The notes: generated from the letters alone by a model not told the origin. 64,000 nt of DNA from Tanytarsus gracilentus (GCA_038502055.1 JAXRKN010000039.1:5270001-5334000), one strand, 5' to 3'. Positions 13,029-25,874 are shown, counted from the stretch's first letter. Program-made: numbers and translations.

Positions 13029-14655
13029 ATGCCATCTTTTTGTATAATTGACTCGTGTAGAAGAGTAAAACAGCCTGGAGATGATTCAACTTCCTTTCAT
13101 AAGTGAGTGGAGATTATTTAAAAAATGTAAATTATGTTAACTTAATTTATTTCATTCTAGATTTCCTTTTTACAATCCAAAATTAAATTCCTCTTGGATA
13201 GAATTTGTTCAGAAGAATTCCAAAAGTGAGTCTGCCAAGCACATAACAAAATATACATCGCTCTGCTCGCAGCATTTTAAAACCAGTGACTTTAATCCAA
13301 GCGGCCAAAAAACAAGAAAGTTCTTAAAACGAACGGCTTGTCCTTCAATAATTTCATCCGATAAGATCCAGCAGCGAGAAAAAGAACCAGCAGAAACAAT
13401 CTTAATTGAAGATGAACCACTTATATTTGAAAGTTGTGGACTTTGTAGGACAAAATTTCCATCAGCTCTGCATCAACTGCACTCTTTTGACGAATACAAT
13501 TTTACCTTAATGAGAAAGTGCATCCCCTTTATAAACTTCAACATTAATCTAATGCAAAAGATTTGTGTGGATTGTGAAGCTATTCTCAACACTTTTTCGG
13601 CGTTTATTGATAAGATTTTGATTGCTCAGAATTTAATTAGTCAAGAATTTGTTCTTCAACAAAATGAGTCTCAGTTTTCGGGTATCAAACCGAAAGTGGA
13701 ACCGACGCATGAAGAAGATGAAGACTTAAATATTTCGCCAATCAAGTTTATCGAACCAATCAATCACGAGAATTCACTTCCCAAACTTCAAAAGCCACCG
13801 ACCCAGAAGAAGCTCGAAATTTTGGAAATAGTCGACATCAAACCATTAAACTTTCTTCCATATGAAACGAACGCTTTAAATAGCTGTGAAGTCAACGAAA
13901 CCTACGAAGAAAGAGAATGTCAAATTTTAAGTCCACCGCAGCTCAAAGTCGAAATCGCAGAGGATGGCGATAATGAGTTGGAGGGAATTAAAAATTATAT
14001 GCTTATCTCGAGTGTTTATCTTCATGATCACAATTATTCGATATCGGTTGTGGAGGGTCAAGATATTAACATGAGAAATGTTAAAACAGAATATGAAGTA
14101 CAAGAGATTTTCGAATCACAAAATATAATCGAGTCTAATCAAATTCACTGCGCAAAAATTTGTTGCAAAAAGAAATTCAAAACATTTCGACGTTATCTCT
14201 TTCACAAACTCACTCGACACAAAAAATCTAAAGAGTGTAAATTCTGTAAGAAAATTCTTCCAAATGAAGTGAACTTAAAGCGGCACAAAAAATATTCCTG
14301 TAAAAAGTCATCAATTGGTAAAAAGCTTTATAAGAGGGTTTTGGAAGAAATCAAGAAGAAAAATGAACCTAAAGAGAAACATAAGAAGAGAAAATCATAT
14401 TCCTGTCCGGTGTGCAAGAAAATTTTCAAAGGACCCAAAAATCTTTATCAACACAAATTGAGTCATCGAGCGTCGAATATAAATTGTAAAATATGTGGTA
14501 TGAAATTCAAGAGAAAGCATGGTCTTAGACAGCACATCCTGGCTCAACATGAAAAGAAAAAAATGTACAATTGTCCGATCTGCAAACATCCGTATGCACT
14601 CAAAGGTGACATCAAGAGATGCAAGCATAGTGATTTAAGAAAAAAATATATATAA
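13029..14655 (+). CDS. THAP-ZAD-C2H2 zinc-finger protein
   Basis: Likely a sequence-specific nuclear DNA-binding protein. Exons 13029-13102 and 13161-14655 give 522 aa; the 58-nt intron interrupts the codon of K25. An N-terminal THAP (C2CH) domain has C5, C10, FHKFP at 23-27, a SSWIEF tryptophan, then C60 and H63. Next is a ZAD-like module with CGLC (C117, C120) and QKICVDC (C160, C163), the pattern by which dipteran zinc-finger proteins dimerise. An acidic linker follows, then about five C-terminal C2H2-type fingers from roughly residue 375 onward; the last ones are YSCPVCKKIF, INCKICGMKF and YNCPICKHPY. The terminal fingers have imperfect spacing. No specific orthologue was recognised. AATAAA lies at 14677-14682. 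THAP and ZAD in one chain is unusual. Target genes are unknown. Confidence 0.85.
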
Positions 14656-14809
14656 AATCGTTAAAAGTTGAGATAAAAATAAAAATTTGTTCACAATACA
14701 TGAACATTATCCGAACAAAAAGACGCAAAGCATAAAAAAGTGATAGACCCGCGGAGAGAAGCAGCACCGCACAAAAACAGACGACAACCGAGCTCACCTT
14801 TCATTCGAC

Positions 14810-14828
14810 TATATAAAGCTGTATAAAG
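14810..14828 (+). promoter_or_regulatory. Possible TATA-type core promoter for BTAF1
   Basis: TATATAAA at 14810-14817 is followed at once by a second GTATAAAG at 14821-14828, with the proposed start about 30 nt downstream near 14840. It lies downstream of the THAP gene's polyadenylation signal and points toward BTAF1. Position and motif only. Confidence 0.3.
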
Positions 14829-16102
14829 CTAAAGCCATGAGTCGGAAAGCGAAAAAATTTCGGTTGAATTTAGTGAATTTTGTGAAAAAGCCGTGTGTCC
14901 GATTGAAAAGTGATTGGAGTGAGTGAAAAGAAGAGATGAGAATAAAGATGGCCATATATTAAAAATTGGTCAGGCTTTTTTTTACGGTGACGAAGCATAG
15001 AAAAAATAAATTTTAAATGCACTTTTTTCTCCACAATCTCCAACACGACTTGCGACATTTTGAAGATTTTTTTTATTTCGACGAATTTTTTCGTACTAAA
15101 ATAATTATAAAAGGTGAGCAATCTCCTCCAGACATCAAAATCTCGACGAAAAATATTTTTTAAACCCTTAAATGTGCTAATTTTAGAATATTTTTCATTT
15201 TGAGGTCATTTTTTATTTTATACCTCAAATTTTTTTCACACTTATGAGGCACAAAAATGCATATAAGAAGAAAACTTTCATTATCGATTTTTATACTCAT
15301 TCACTTTCGTGTCGAGTGAACACACATGTAATATTTACACAATAAAGTTAAAAGAAAATAAATTTAATACATAAATGAGAGTTTTCTAGGGGGAACATAA
15401 AAATTTATTTTTTTTATCGCGCTTCCAATGTATGCATGCAATATGAGGGAAAAGGTGGTGATGATAAAGGAAGAAGAAGAAAAATATATTCAGACTTCTA
15501 AGAAGCCTTTTCAAAGGCAGATGTTCTTATTATTCAAGGGGTTATGCTCATGCAATGCATTCGAGAAATGCGCATAGGATAACAAAAAAGGGCAGACGTT
15601 TTGAAGTCTTAATAGCAATTTTTAATAGGCAAATTTTTTATGGTGTCATAAGAGAGATTCGTGAGCGAGATGTTGATAAGTTTAAAAATAGCAAGAAAAA
15701 ATTAACAAGTTTTCTTTTATGTAGGTATTTTTTTATATCTACCTGTATTTATATATATTAGCGTTGACCGCACGATTGCATAATTTTATAGGACTCGGCA
15801 TGTTATCACATGTTCAACTTTACCGAAGGTCAGAATAACAATTTTAGCAGCTCAAGAATTATAACATCAACAACTCCATATTATAACGACTTTGACACAA
15901 TTTAACCTCGCAATCGTAGTGTTACAATTGTCCAATTTTTGATATCTTAATTTAAACATAAATACATGTCATTTAATTAAAATATTTTTCACCAAATTTT
16001 TTTTTGATAAGCGAGAAAAAAGTCAAAAAGTCAAAATTCAATTTTAATCAATAATGTTGACTTAGCATATAACTGTGTGGCGTATGAAAGAAGAGATAAG
16101 GG

Positions 16103-16120
16103 GAGAGAGAGAGAGAGAGA
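16103..16120. repeat. (GA)9 microsatellite
   Basis: Perfect GA dinucleotide tract in the non-coding DNA before BTAF1. It could bind GAGA-type factors or be neutral. Confidence 0.9.
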
Positions 16121-17021
16121 TATGGCGTATACGTGAAGTGGTCATTAAAAATTGATTTATCAAGCTGTCTGGAAATAATTTCTCATGTACTTTTTTAGTT
16201 TTATGATAAGATTTTTTTAACAAAAGAGCTTTCTCGCTTGTAAGAACATCATTAAAAAGCTTTTATAAAGTTTTAATGACATATTTCTTAATAGATCATG
16301 AGCACAATGACTTTTTAAATCGTCTAATTTTGCAATGAACAAAGAAGACACTCATTTTGCCTCATGCCATCATCATCATCAAAAAATAATCAAATAGAAA
16401 ATATTCAGATTTAAATATTTATGCAAGTGTGACTTCGCACCTCGAATGTATATAAAAAAAGGCCTATTAATGGATGATGAACATATACTTAGATACTGAG
16501 CTATGTAATTTTTCTTGTCGAGTCATCAGAAAGAAGCTTTCAATTAAACAAAGTTATACAATTGAGTCAATTTATAATGCTAGGTTAATAAAATATTTTA
16601 ATATGTGTCATGAGAGGGCAATGATCATGCGACAAAAAAAATAAATAGAGATTTTCATAATCAAGCTTAACAATCGCTCATTGCAATGCTCCGGATACGA
16701 GCTTTTTTTATTGCTTAACGAAATGTAAAATGTTAGAACGGATATTAATAAATTTTTAGTTTTTTTCAACAGCTTTTTACGATTTATAATTTTTTCTCAA
16801 CTTTTCACTTGTTTACATTTTTTCACTTCCTATCATGTATTTTTTTAAATTCGGGAATTTTAATCGCTCTTAATACATTCAATTTTGAGTGGTGATTTTT
16901 ATCGCGTGGAGTGCAATTATTATTGGTCTGATAGTACGCTATAATAAATTTAATTGTTTTATTTACAGACACAATTGAAATAAGAAGAAGAAAAGATACA
17001 GAAAACTAAAAATTATAGAGA

Positions 17022-20000
17022 ATGACGTCTCGGTGAGTTTTTCATTCCCTGGAACTAATCGCTCATTAATCTTCATTTAATTTAGATTGGATCGTCTTTT
17101 CATACTCCTCGAGTCCGGGAGTTCAGCTGTAACGCGAAGAAGTGCCGCAATGCAAATCGGTGAAGTTCAAAAGCTGCATCCACATGAGCTGCATAACTTA
17201 CTAAGTCGGTTAATAGTCTTTATTCACTCATCAAATTGGGAGACTCGCATTGCCGCATCACAAGCCGTAGCCGCAATACTTGAAAATGTTCCTCAATGGA
17301 ATCCAGCAAGTGGTGGTGGAGGAGGAGGTGTGATAATAAAGAGGGAAGAAAATGACAATTTTGAAAGTCGATTAACGTTCGATAAATTTGACCTTGATGT
17401 TGTCCTCGAAAAGGGAAAATTGTTGATGGGCAGCGAAGGAAAGGAATTTGAAACGAACGATCTCGATGGACTAAATAGCCGGGATGTGTTAATTAAGCAG
17501 CGTGAGGCAATCAATGAAAAACTCGGATTTGCAGCAGCCAAGAGCTTAGGCATTAATCTCGATGAAATGGTCACGATTGAGGACATCACACCGAGTCATG
17601 TTAAGACTGAAAATAATCAACTCTTAATTCAAGATATTCTCAATAATCAGGCATCGTCTAGTCAGCAGCAAAGTGCCACTGGAATGAGTAGTCGAGAAAT
17701 GAATCGAGCTAAGCGCAAGGCACGTCAAATACAGTCTCTTAGCCGCAACAATTCAATTAAAGATGAGCCAGATCGAAAGAAAATTAAATCGGACGTAAAT
17801 TTCTTTTCGAATGAGCCAACGCCTGATTTAACTGGTACATGGACAGAGAACGCTATCGATTGGCCCCTTGAGTCCTTCTGCGCAAAGCTCTTTCTCGATT
17901 TATTCAGCACAAAGTGGGAAATTCGTCACGGTTCGGCAACATCACTTCGAGAATTACTTAAAACTCATATCGACGGCGGTGGACGAAGCACGTACATGAG
18001 CTCCGACGAACAAGTCATTTCACATAATTTATGGCTCGAAGATGTCGCCCTAAGACTCTTGTGTGTCCTCGCTCTCGATAGATTTGGTGATTTTGTATCG
18101 GATCAAGTGGTAGCACCCGTACGTGAGACTTCTGCACAAGTGTTGGGAACAGTTTTAAAGAGTATGCCATTGGAGCTCGTCAATAGAGTCATTGCGACAT
18201 TTCAACGATTCGTTCGACACAAAGACTGGGAAGTTAGACACGGCGCTGCTTTAGGAATAAAATATATGTTGGTTGTACGCGAAGACTTGATTGCAACTAT
18301 TCTTCCAATTATTATCAAAGATATTCTTCAGGGATTACACGATACTGTCGACGATGTCAGTTCCGTTTCTGCTTCATCGTTGATTCCTATCGCCTCGCAT
18401 TTACCAAAACTGCTCTCTCACAAGGAAGTATCGAATATCGTAAAAATGTTATGGGATCTTTTGCTCGATCAAGATGAGCTTGCCGCCGCTTGTAATAGCT
18501 ACATGGCGGCAATGGCTGCAATTCTGAGTCTCCCTAACGCATCAACGTGGATTGAAATGGAACCAATGGTAAATTTAATTCCTCGCTTATGGCCTTTCTT
18601 GAGTCATCCTTCGTCGAGCGTTCGACTCTCTACATTGCAAACTCTCAAAAAACTCACTGACCCATCGGAAAATCAGGAATCAACTTCCGTAAATGCTCAA
18701 GTAGGATTAAATTTTGGAGTCAAATCGTGGCCGGCAAATTTACTTCAAGAGGCTTTGAGACACATTTATCAGCGAGTTTTAGTTGAGCATGTTGAGGACA
18801 TTCAGAATGTTGTTGAAGGTGTGTGGTCAAATATCGTGAGAAATGCAGATCTCTCAGCGCTCCTTCACGCCGCATGTCCATACGTCTCTTGCTTTATGTG
18901 TCTCGCAATGCAACCGTCGAGACTGGCTTTCGATTCAAATTTATTGCTTTTCACGAAAAATAATGACGGTGTGCCGACACAAAAGCTCTATTTGGGTGGC
19001 TCAGAGACAATTGACAATCGACTAAAAAATGTTATTCGTTGCCGCTACAAAGCAACGAAAATGCTCGGCTTACTCAGCAAATATTTAATTTTGCCTGCAC
19101 CTGGAGTTGTTTACGCAAACGCATCCGAAAGTCCACTGGAATGCTATTGCAAGCTACTTCTCGGCTATCTCAATTCGAGGTCATCAATTCAGCGACTAAT
19201 AAGCAGCATGATAATTACATTCTGGGCAGAATTGGACACTGATGTTAAGGCAACAGATCCATTGAAAGAGCGTCTGAAGGCGAGCCTCAACGAATACATT
19301 TATTACGATGAGATTGCAACAATGGTCACTCGACTCCTTCAAGAAGCGAGTGATTTTTTGGCGTCATGCAAGCAATATAAGGTCATTTTACCCGGCTTTG
19401 ATACACAAACATCAATGCTGACACTCGATCAAATTAAAGAGCTGTGTACGACTGCAACGGACAATATGAAAGTTCGATTTGGACTCAAGACAAAAGTGGC
19501 TGGGCTTTTAGAGGATCGTCGTAAAAGTTTATTAAATTCCTACACAATCGTCAGCACCGAACAATCGCATTTAAATATTAGCACGCAATCAACTCTCGCG
19601 TCAGCTGTATCTCGATTAAAATGTCTCCCGGAAAAACTAAATCCTGTTGTAAAGCCGTTGATGGAATCGGTAAAGCGCGAAGAAAATCCAATTCTTCAAA
19701 AGCTTTCAGCCGAAAGTCTCACATTTTTTATGAGTCAAGCTTGTGATCGTCAACCGTCGCCAAATGTTAAGATTATTACAAATTTATCGACATTGCTGAG
19801 ATCCGATGAAGATTTTACGCCAAAACTTGAATTTCCCGATAGAGATCTATCGCATTTTAAGCCAAATGTCGGCGGCAATGCCTATTATGGAATAATCACG
19901 CTGGAAAATCAGAGTGTCAAGATGAAGGAATTGACTAATGGATCGACCTCAAGGGGTCCTGGTCGTCCTTCCAATTTAGAAGTGCTGGCAATCGATGAAG

Positions 20001-22726
20001 TTGCCACATCGTCTGAGGCTAGTGGAATTGATGATAATGTGAGTACATCTTGATTCTTAAATACAACTTTGTATTTAATTTAATCATTGATTTTTTTATA
20101 GACCCGTAAAATACAAAAAATACAACGTAGTGGCGCAACATTTGCTATTGAAAGTTCATGCAAATTCTTTTCAGCTTCGTTGCCTATCAAATTACCAACT
20201 CTATGGGATTTGATGTTGAATGCGGTAATGAAAATTGATGAACACTATATCCGACAAATTCTCCGACATGTCATACCGAGCGAGGAGACAAATAATATTT
20301 TGATCTCCCTACAACTGATTGAAATTGCATCGCCTCATTTGCATATCGATTTACACGTGGAGCTTTTTAAATGTCTCCCTAAGTTATGCTTGCTTATTCA
20401 GCATCCATTAAAGGCGATTCGTCACATGGCTGCAAGATGTATGGCGACTTTATCTTTGATTGACACGCAGCAAGTCATAATGATGGTAATTAACTCACTA
20501 ATACCACTCTTGGATCAAATTGAAAATCCAATTAATCGCGAGGGAGCCATCGAGGCAATGACGTGCATAGTCCATAAAATGCAGTTTAACATTGTTCCCT
20601 ACATCGTGCTGCTAATTGTCTCGGTTTTAGGAAGAATGAGTGATCAAGATCAAACCGTGAGATTATTAGCGACAAGCTGTTTCGCAACTTTAATTCAATT
20701 AATGCCCTTGGACGGATTAGCGCGTGATGCTAAAGAGAACTTGAGTGACGAACTTAAGTTGAGAAAAATGAAAGATCGAGAATTTTTGGATTATCTTTTT
20801 CGACCAAAGTCAATTCCCGATTATAAAATGCAAATTCCAATAAATGCTGAGCTAAGAAAGTATCAGCAAGACGGCATTAATTGGTTGTGGTTCTTGAACA
20901 AGTACAAACTTCATGGTATTTTGTGTGATGACATGGGTCTTGGAAAAACTCTCCAAACCATTTGCATGCTAGCTGGCGATCATTATCAGAGAGATGCCGA
21001 GAAGCAAACAAAGCTGCCATCAATTGTTATCTGTCCACCAACACTAACTCCTCATTGGGTATATGAGGTACAAAAATTTGTGTCTGAAAAATATCTTCGA
21101 CCCTTGCACTACTATGGCTTACCAATTGAGAGAGAAAGGCTGAGGGGTCAACTGAAGCATCACAATCTAGTTGTTGCATCCTACGACATCGTACGCAAGG
21201 ATATTGATTTCTTTTCGACCATACACTGGAACTATGTTGTTCTCGATGAAGGTCATATCATTAAAAATGGAAAAACCAAATCGTCAAAAGCCATAAAACA
21301 GCTAATTGCTAATCATCGTTTGATTCTTAGCGGAACGCCAATTCAAAATCACGTGCTCGAGCTGTGGAGTCTGTTTGATTTTCTCATACCCGGTTTTTTG
21401 GGATCGGAAAAGCAATTTCAAGTTAGATTTAGTCGTCCAATACTGGCGAGTCGCGATCCAAAGAGCTCCTCTAAGGAACAAGAGCAAGGAGTGTTGGCCA
21501 TGGAGGAACTTCATCGACAAATTTTGCCATTTTTATTGAGAAGATGCAAGGAGGATGTGCTGAAAGATTTACCGCCAAAAATCACACAAGATTTGCTCTG
21601 CGAATTGAGTCCATTGCAAGAGAGACTCTACGAAGACTTTAGTAAGACTCATTTGAACTCTGATCTACGCGATTGTCTTGAAAATATGTCGAGTGAAAAT
21701 GTCAAGAAAACTCACGTTTTTCAGGCTCTCAGGTAAGGATTTAATTTTAATCTGATATAGTGAATATTAATATGTTAATTTCTCTTTATAGATATCTACA
21801 AAATGTCTGCAATCACCCAAAACTCGTTCTTAAACCTCACCATCCCGAATATGAGAATATTATTGCTGACTTGGAAAGAAATCGTACATCGTTGAATGAC
21901 ATCGAACACTCGGCAAAATTGCCAGCACTAAAGCAATTGCTTCTCGATTGCGGAATAGGAACAGAAAATGAAGAAATTTCCGTTAATCAGCATCGTGCAC
22001 TGGTTTTCTGTCAGTTGAAATGTAAGCAAAAAAAAATTTAAGATGAGAGTTCAAAATTCTCATGAGTTTAACTTTATTTTTAGCCATGCTTGACATAATT
22101 GAAAATGACTTGCTGAAAAAGCATTTGCCAATTGTCTCATATCTCCGTCTCGATGGAAGCGTACCGACTAACCAACGTCATGACATTGTTTCAAAATTCA
22201 ATAACGATCCTTCAATTGATGTGCTGTTACTGACGACTCAGGTGAGAAATAGTTAAAAATGTATTTTAAATTCTTTATAACTTTTAAAACATTTTAGGTC
22301 GGTGGTCTTGGATTAAATTTAACCGGTGCCGATACAGTAATTTTCGTTGAACACGATTGGAATCCAATGAAGGATCTTCAGGCTATGGATCGAGCACATC
22401 GTATTGGACAAAGAAAAGTAGTAAATGTATATCGTTTAATCACGCGTCGATCTCTCGAAGAAAAAATTATGGGTCTGCAAAAGTTCAAACTTTTAACTGC
22501 CAACACCGTTGTGGGCGTAAACAATCAATCGATGGATACGATGGCCACCGAAAATCTACTAGATCTCTTCTCGATCGATCAAAATGATGAAAGTAAAAAG
22601 GCGGCGGCCAAGAGTGGCAATGTTAAGATTAAGAGCATGCTTGAAAACTTACCAGAGCTATGGGGTGATCAACAATATGCGGAAGAATATGACGTTGAAA
22701 GCTTTTTAAGTAAAATGAAGCAATGA
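17022..22726 (+). CDS. BTAF1: TATA-binding protein-associated factor 172 (BTAF1/Mot1 ATPase)
   Basis: Swi2/Snf2-family ATPase that strips TBP from DNA; fly name Hel89B. Six coding exons: 17022-17032, 17086-20038, 20102-21732, 21792-22021, 22084-22241, 22298-22726 (1803 aa, phases consistent). The first exon encodes only MTS plus part of an arginine codon. It is confirmed by SRLDRLFILLESG, which matches the family N-terminus. The first ~1150 residues are HEAT repeats (e.g. KWEIRHGSATSLRELL, DWEVRHGAALGIKYML). The ATPase half has RKYQQDGINWLWFL, Walker A DMGLGKT (near 1265-1271), DEGH (1370-1373), LSGTPIQN, and in lobe 2 YLRLDGSVP, GGLGLNLTGAD and the arginine-finger helix DRAHRIGQ. DEGH instead of DEAH is the normal Mot1 form. 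Polyadenylation signal at 22750-22755. Confidence 0.97.
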
Positions 22727-22789
22727 AATTGAATTTTTGAAATATGAGTAATAAAAAAGTTTTTTTGGAATTAAAACTTTATTTTTTAA

Positions 22790-22814
22790 AATTTATTCAT
22801 TTTTCAGAATATTT
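22790..22814. repeat. Left 25-bp target-site duplication
   Basis: These 25 bp, starting AATTTATTCATTTTTCAGAA, recur without mismatch at 23525-23549. They flank the 710-bp insertion just after the BTAF1 polyadenylation signal. Confidence 0.85.
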
Positions 22815-23524
22815 TTTATTTTATTTTATTTGAATAGTTATCATTTTGATATCGTTTGTTGGTAAAAAAATACTGTTTCTTAGTGCCAGTTGAGGAAGGA
22901 AGTAGTGAGTACTTCGGCAACTTGAATGACCTGTACATCCATGTAATCGACTAGATTAGATGGAGGAAGGTAGATATAAAAACTTTTAATTGGTTTCTTT
23001 TATTTTAATTTTGTTTTATGTTTTTGTTTGTTTGTTTGTAATGTGGGTGGCCAGTTCTAACAGCTTGTAGGGCTGAGGAAGGTTGTAGTGGCGGTAACTT
23101 TATAAAATGCCGTCGAAACCACCTTTGATTTATTTAATTTATAACTGCAACCGTAAGGTTCAGTTAACTAACCCACAATTGTGATTAGTTGGAAACACTC
23201 TATGAGTGATCACAAGACTGTTCATAATGAAAATTTTACGGCATGGATCACGGCGTCATGTTTGGTTTGTTCCCTTGACGTTCCATGTCGACTAACACTA
23301 AAAACTCTGAGTGGGGTAATTCGATCGCTAGTGCGTCTTTCTCAAGACGTGTGTTGCAGCTCCCGAGGTGGACGTTCTCCGAGGAGACGTTCATTGTTGA
23401 GGGGGAAAAAAGGGGTATTTATACTCTATTCTTAAGAGAAATCTTAAGGGTTCTGCATGGTTTGCGTCTTCTTGGTAACACCAACGCGCTACCACTCAGT
23501 TATCAATCAATCAATCAATCAATC
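22815..23524 (+). mobile_element. Retroposon-like insertion with (TCAA)n tail
   Basis: A 710-bp insertion bounded by perfect 25-bp direct repeats and ending in a (TCAA)n tail at 23502-23526. Long, variable duplications and a simple-repeat tail are hallmarks of target-primed reverse transcription, so a non-LTR or SINE-like origin is inferred. There is no long coding frame; the two ORFs of about 85 codons at 23181-23551 resemble nothing. Just before the tail the reverse complement reads TAACTGAGTGGTAGCGCGTT, close to a tRNA A-box and D-arm. No B-box is at the expected distance. Other marks are GGTATTTATACTC at 23415-23427 and a hairpin at 23431-23448. It is more GC-rich than its surroundings, which suggests recent arrival. 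Confidence 0.7.
23431..23448 (+). other. 7-bp hairpin with GAAA tetraloop
   Basis: CTTAAGA-GAAA-TCTTAAG is a perfect stem closed by a GNRA-type loop, inside the retroposon-like insertion and 54 nt before its (TCAA)n tail. As RNA it could be a recognition structure; function is conjecture. Confidence 0.5.
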
Positions 23525-23549
23525 AATTTATTCATTTTTCAGAATATTT
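23525..23549. repeat. Right 25-bp target-site duplication
   Basis: Perfect copy of 22790-22814, directly after the (TCAA)n tail. Confidence 0.85.
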
Positions 23550-23679
23550 AAATTTTTTCGACCCTAAATTTTTGAAGTTCATTCCAACGTATTTAATTTT
23601 TTCAAATCATTGACAAGCGGACATAAATTTTCACCAACTTCTTGATCGAAAAAAATGCTAAAAACAAAAAATTCTAAAC

Positions 23680-25874
23680 ATGGCAAAAAGAAATCCAACA
23701 AAAAAACAATTTAATAACCAAAGAAATGGAAAGAAATCGTATGGTAAAAAGCCAAATCGATATCTTAAGGCAAAGAGACAAATCGAGAGAAACAAAGAGT
23801 CGGAAGAACTGCTGAGAAGGCAACAACTAGGTAAATTTTGAACAAACATGTGGTTCAAATTAATAATAATAAATATTTTCTAGTTGAATTAAAGCACTCG
23901 AAGCAGTTAATGGAAACAAACGATGTGTCTGATGAGGAGGAACCACAAAATGATCAAGATGATTTTTCTTCACTTTTATCCAATTTACCGTCATGTGGAA
24001 ATAAAATCAGAGTCTATGAAGAGCCATCAGAAAAGAAGGAGGAAAAGGTTGTTAGCATAGTTCAGCCAGTTTCAGTAATTGAGGAAGATGATACTGAAGA
24101 AACATCCAGTGAAAATTTATATACAAGAAACTTTCAATACACAATGAGTCAATCACTACTCGACTCGATAACATCAGTGCCGGTTAAAATGGAAGTAACT
24201 AAAATTCACTGGCCAGTTCTTGGTGAAATTTTTGTGGAAATTCCTAAAAATACAAATCAATCGCAAGAGGTTAAAAGGAAAATTATTGATGATGAAGATA
24301 CAAAGTATGTAGCTGAAGGAAAAACTCCAGTACTTTATGACAACCAAGCTGTGCTAGCAAACATGGATAAAATCGTCAAAAAACATCTTCCCATCTGTAA
24401 CAAGAAATTCTTGGACAATGAAGCTCTCACACCACTTCAATTAGAACTTCTATCTATATCATCAGCGTACGGTGATGTCTACTATCCAAATCGATCATTC
24501 AATAATGATACTGAAATTAGAGTAGCTTACTGCACCCACCTCCTTAATCATGCACTTAAAGCCAACAAGATTGTACAAAACAACAATTATAAACTTTCGC
24601 AGCTTGCATCAGATCAGAAATTTGTGCTACCCGACAACTATCGTGATCAAGGGTTCGTCCGCTCAAAAATTCTTATACTATTGCCATTTAGAGAGTCAGC
24701 ACTAAGAGTCGTTCAAACACTTCAATCACTTCTCTATAAAGATGAAAAATCAAAAGCATTAAATTATAAGAGATTTGAGGAAGAATTTGGAAGTGAAATT
24801 GTTGAACCGACACAAGGACGCAAGCCTGAAGACTATGAAAAAACATTTTATGGCAACGTAGACGACACTTTTCGTGTTGGAATTTCATTTAAAGGAACCT
24901 CAATGAAATTGTACTCTCAATTTGAGTCTTCTGACATCGTGATTGCTTCGCCATTGGGATTGCGAGTGCTGATGAGCTCGACAGATGAAAACTATCTTAG
25001 CTCCGATTTCCTATCATCTCTCGAAATTTTAGTACTGGATCAAATGGAAGTGCTGTTAATGCAAAATTGGGATCATCTACTCTACATCATTGAGAATTTA
25101 CATCTTCAACCTAAATCTGTTGAAAATACAAATTTTTCGCGAGTAAGATCTTCAGTAATTAATGGACTATCGAAATATTATCGACAAACACTTCTTTTTG
25201 CATCACATGATCTGCCAGAGTTTCGATCGTTAATTAATGGAAAGTGTAAAAATTTTCGAGGAAAAGCGAGAATTGAAAAGAAAATTACAAAAGGAAGCAT
25301 TCGACAAATTATGGTCGAAGTATCACAAACTTTTCATCGAATTGATGTAAAGTCATTTGATCAAGTTTTTGAGAGCCGATTTGAGTTTTTCATCAACACA
25401 ATACTTCCTCTTTATAAGTCCTCGACAATGGCTCACACAATGATCTACGTTCCAAGTTACTTCGATTATGTTCGCATTAGAAATTACCTCAAAAAGGAGA
25501 GCATAAGTTTTTCGCAAATTTCCGAGTACAGTAAAAATGATAAAATTTCAAAGGCACGCGCTCTTTTCTACCATGGCGGTTCACATTTTCTTCTTTATTC
25601 CGAGAGAGCTCACTACTATAGACGCTTCAAGATCAAAGGCATTCGACATGTTATTTTCTATCAACCTCCTACATTCAGCAATTTCTACACCGAAATTGGA
25701 AATTTTATGCACGAAACAAATCAAAATCCCAACGATGACATTGTGAAGAACGCAACGGTAGCAGTGCTCTACACGAAATATGATAATTTAACGCTATCTG
25801 GAGTACTCGGCCATGAGTATGTTGGCAAAATGTTAAATTCAAATAAGCTCACCCATAAATTCTCTACGAAATAG
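23680..25874 (+). CDS. UTP25: U3 snoRNP-associated protein UTP25 (digestive organ expansion factor)
   Basis: Nucleolar factor of the small-subunit processome needed for 18S rRNA maturation. Exons 23680-23830 and 23884-25874 give 713 aa. The N-terminus is short and lysine-rich (MAKRNPTKKQ), as expected for a nucleolar protein, and is followed by an acidic stretch (DVSDEEEPQND). The conserved body has LTPLQLELLSISSAYGDVYY, YRDQGFVRSKILILLPFR and VLDQMEVLLMQNWDHLLYI, and a C-terminal block with ARALFYHGGSHFLLYSERAH and YRRFKIKGIRHVIFYQPP, all UTP25 marks. The fold resembles a DEAD-box helicase but no intact Walker A or DEAD box is present, as usual for the family. An upstream ATG at 23655 is out of frame. 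AATAAA lies at 25965-25970. Neighbours are unrelated in function. Confidence 0.93.

Larger units (their letters stand above)
14656..17021 (+). other. Non-coding stretch upstream of BTAF1, probable 5' UTR exons
   Basis: No convincing coding sequence in 2.4 kb. A splice acceptor (TTTACAG, 16962-16968) precedes the BTAF1 start codon by 54 nt, so an untranslated exon begins at 16969. A possible first exon is about 14840-14918, ending in a GTGAGT donor at 14919, which would make a 2.05-kb 5' UTR intron. The rest is AT-rich with a (GA)n tract at 16103-16120. Confidence 0.4.

Noticed and set aside
23455..23520. A tRNA gene on the minus strand
   Set aside because: An A-box-like segment is present but no B-box or cloverleaf follows at the right distance.
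22815..23524. Solo LTR of a Gypsy-type retrotransposon (TATA-like GGTATTTATACTC present)
   Set aside because: LTR insertions give 4-6-bp duplications and TG...CA ends; here the duplications are 25 bp and the end is a (TCAA)n tail.
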